From NCBI RefSeq assembly GCF_016765675.1, contig NZ_JAESWB010000115.1, forward strand, positions 38,497 through 102,496: a stretch of DNA of 64,000 nucleotides, given 5' to 3'. The position numbers and the translations under genes were made by a program. This document shows positions 62,733-64,000 of the stretch, piece after piece. The stretch's first letter is position 1. Each line of letters begins with the position of its first letter. Below the pieces are notes generated by a model. The model saw only the letters and a list, made by a program, of their open reading frames with translations, made no database searches and was not told the DNA's origin. Origin of the DNA: Neobacillus paridis. GTDB lineage: Bacteria; Bacillota; Bacilli; Bacillales; Cytobacillaceae.

Positions 62733-63242
62733 ATGGCAGATCATCCAATTCAGGGATTGATGACTACTGCAATGGAAAGTCTAAAGGAAATGATTGATGT
62801 GAACACAATCATTGGGGATCCTGTGGAAACCCCTGATGGGAGTGTCATTTTAACTGTTTCTAAGGTAGGGTTCGGATTTGCAGCCGGCGGCAGTGAATTT
62901 AACATGAGCGGTAGTTCAGGAGGCCAAAATCAAGGCCAGAGCCAAAGTCAGGGACAAGGTCAAAGCCAAGGGCAGCAGCTTCCATTCGGAGGAGGCAGCG
63001 GTGCCGGTGTCTCGATTACGCCAATCGCCTTTTTAATTGTCAATGCCCAGGGAGTAAAAATGCTTCATCTAGATGAAAGCACTCATTTGTATGAGAAGAT
63101 TTTAGAACTTGCCCCTCAGGCAGTGGATAAAATTCAACAAATGTTCGCCAAGAAAAATGAATCAAGCCAACAATCTCAAACCGGAAATCAATCCCCCAAT
63201 CATAAACCTAAAGTAGACTTGGACATTGATGTAATCCAATAA
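62733..63242 (+). CDS. ytfJ: GerW family sporulation protein YtfJ
   Basis: A 169-residue spore protein of the YtfJ/GerW family, needed in some Bacillus for normal germination. The N-terminal HPIQGLMTTAMESLKEMIDVNTIIGDPVETPDGSVILTVSKVGFGFAAGGSEF is the family signature. A low-complexity linker of Gly, Gln and Ser (residues about 68-92, built on repeated GQSQ/GQGQ) divides it from the second conserved part (GVSITPIAFLIVNAQGVKMLHL). ATG 62733 follows GAAGGAGG. Confidence 0.92.
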   Translation: MADHPIQGLMTTAMESLKEMIDVNTIIGDPVETPDGSVILTVSKVGFGFAAGGSEFNMSGSSGGQNQGQSQSQGQGQSQGQQLPFGGGSGAGVSITPIAFLIVNAQGVKMLHLDESTHLYEKILELAPQAVDKIQQMFAKKNESSQQSQTGNQSPNHKPKVDLDIDVIQ

Positions 63243-63257
63243 TGCAATACACTGCGG

Positions 63258-63282
63258 CTCGCCGATTGGCGAGTTTCTTATA
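63258..63282 (+). terminator. Weak terminator of ytfI-ytfJ
   Basis: CTCGCC (63258-63263) and GGCGAG (63268-63273) pair around GATT; the T-run after it is interrupted. Confidence 0.6.
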
Positions 63283-63315
63283 TTTAGACAATGATAATTT
63301 CAAAGGCCATATTAA

Positions 63316-63344
63316 TTGCAAAATTAATACTTACAGGATATATT
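63316..63344 (+). promoter_or_regulatory. Sigma-A-type promoter of tpx
   Basis: TTGCAA (63316-63321), 17 bases, then TATATT (63339-63344), about 75 bases before the tpx ATG. Confidence 0.6.
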
Positions 63345-63419
63345 TACTATGTACATGTGGGAAACGAGTTGATTCAAGTTGAATCAGTTATACTCAGTAG
63401 AATAAAGGAGGATGTAAAT

Positions 63420-63926
63420 ATGGCAAATGTTACATTTAAGGGAGGTCCTGTCACTTTACTTGGCAACGAAGTAAAGGTAGGAGATAAGGCGCCTAATTTC
63501 ACTGTCTTGGCTAACGACTTATCAGAAGTTACTTTAGACGATACAAAGGGTCAAGTTCGCCTAATCACTTCCGTACCATCCCTTGACACTGGAGTGTGTG
63601 ATGCCGAGACGCGGCGTTTTAATGAAGAAGCGAACAGCTTAGGTAATGTAAAAATATTAACAATCAGCGTTGATCTGCCATTTGCTCAGAAGCGCTGGTG
63701 TGCAGCTGCCGGAATTGAAAATGTCCAAACCTTATCAGATCACCGTGATCTTTCGTTTGGGGAAGCGTACGGGGTTGCGATTAAAGAATTAAGATTATTA
63801 ACCCGTGCCGTATTTGTCGTTGATTCTTCCGACACGGTTACATACGTTGAGTATGTAAGTGAAGCAACCAACCATCCAAACTACGAAGCAGTGTTACATC
63901 ACATTAAGCAAACTATGCAAAGTTAG
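63420..63926 (+). CDS. tpx: Thiol peroxidase
   Basis: Atypical two-Cys peroxiredoxin that reduces peroxides with electrons from thioredoxin. The 168-residue protein has the peroxidatic Cys60 in [15 protein letters not shown] and the resolving Cys94 in QKRWCAAAG. The start [30 protein letters not shown] is typical. ATG 63420 follows AAAGGAGG; the longer frame from 63291 runs through the promoter and is not real. The last 74 bases of the window hold no further gene. Confidence 0.96.
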   Translation: MANVTFKGGPVTLLGNEVKVGDKAPNFTVLANDLSEVTLDDTKGQVRLITSVPSLDTGVCDAETRRFNEEANSLGNVKILTISVDLPFAQKRWCAAAGIENVQTLSDHRDLSFGEAYGVAIKELRLLTRAVFVVDSSDTVTYVEYVSEATNHPNYEAVLHHIKQTMQS

Positions 63927-64000
63927 TTATCCCCTTTCCACATAAGGATTCAGATTACAATTTTAAATTAATAATTATTTTAACCACTGTTAATTACACA

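Noticed and set aside
63291..63419. N-terminal extension of Tpx as a signal or membrane segment
   Set aside because: The stretch contains a good promoter and precedes AAAGGAGG; known Tpx proteins start at MANVTFKGG.

Overview
This window is a stretch of the core chromosome of a low-to-moderate G+C endospore-forming Firmicute of the family Bacillaceae. The gene content and order follow the Bacillus subtilis metK-to-tpx region closely: metK, asnB, ytoA, ytpA/ytpB, ytqA/ytqB, leuS, ytfP, murJ (ytgP), ytlP/ytlR, amyX, ytmP/ytzH/trmB, ytnP, ytoP, ytpP/ytpQ, sftA, murC, ytxGHJ, aroA, ccpA, acuABC/acsA, tyrS, rpsD, dgcP (ytrP), ytsP, refaZ (yttP), ezrA, nifZ/thiI, sspA, ytcI, ppnKB, sppA, yteJ, ytfI/ytfJ, tpx. 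Sporulation genes (sspA, ytfJ, cse60) and strong Shine-Dalgarno sites support this. It is not B. subtilis: several neighbours differ, ytpR and motPS are absent from their usual places, and there are extra genes. The species cannot be named from the sequence alone.

Layout. 0-8.3 kb: end of metK, asparagine synthetase, carbonic-anhydrase-like ytoA, lysophospholipase and terpene synthase genes, the wobble-uridine tRNA modification pair ytqA/ytqB, and two small proteins. 8.3-16.3 kb: T-box-controlled leuS, a spore protein, a flavoprotein, the lipid II flippase murJ, an rRNA pseudouridine synthase and a proteobacterial-type long speD. 16.3-19.6 kb: an accessory patch with a lone AAA ATPase, a DUF2935 protein, an amino-acid permease and a small DeoR-type regulator. 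20-30.4 kb: RNA phosphodiesterase, lipid kinase, pullulanase, a kinase-like protein, TrmB, lactonase, M42 peptidase, thioredoxin. 30.5-38.6 kb: SftA, MurC, the sigma-B-type ytxGHJ stress genes, DAHP synthase/chorismate mutase and CcpA. 38.7-43.2 kb: acetyl-CoA synthetase and its divergent acuABC control genes. 43.3-48.6 kb: T-box-controlled tyrS, a class A penicillin-binding protein and rpsD with a long leader. 49-64 kb: a diguanylate cyclase, methionine sulfoxide reductase, the division regulators refaZ and ezrA, cysteine desulfurase/ThiI, sspA, acyl-CoA ligase, rarD, NAD kinase, SppA, RDD protein, ytfI/ytfJ and thiol peroxidase.

There is no prophage, insertion sequence, tRNA, rRNA or CRISPR array, and I found no complete novel multi-gene system. 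The least explained structure is non-coding. Three convergent intergenic regions carry short direct-repeat arrays. Two of these have an exact 21-bp period with a conserved 10-bp core and an unrelated 11-bp spacer. A family of GGTGTCAG hairpins, a 112-nt nested palindrome after murC, a perfect 18-bp palindrome in the leuS leader and a 12-bp palindrome abutting the dgcP -10 box are also worth testing.
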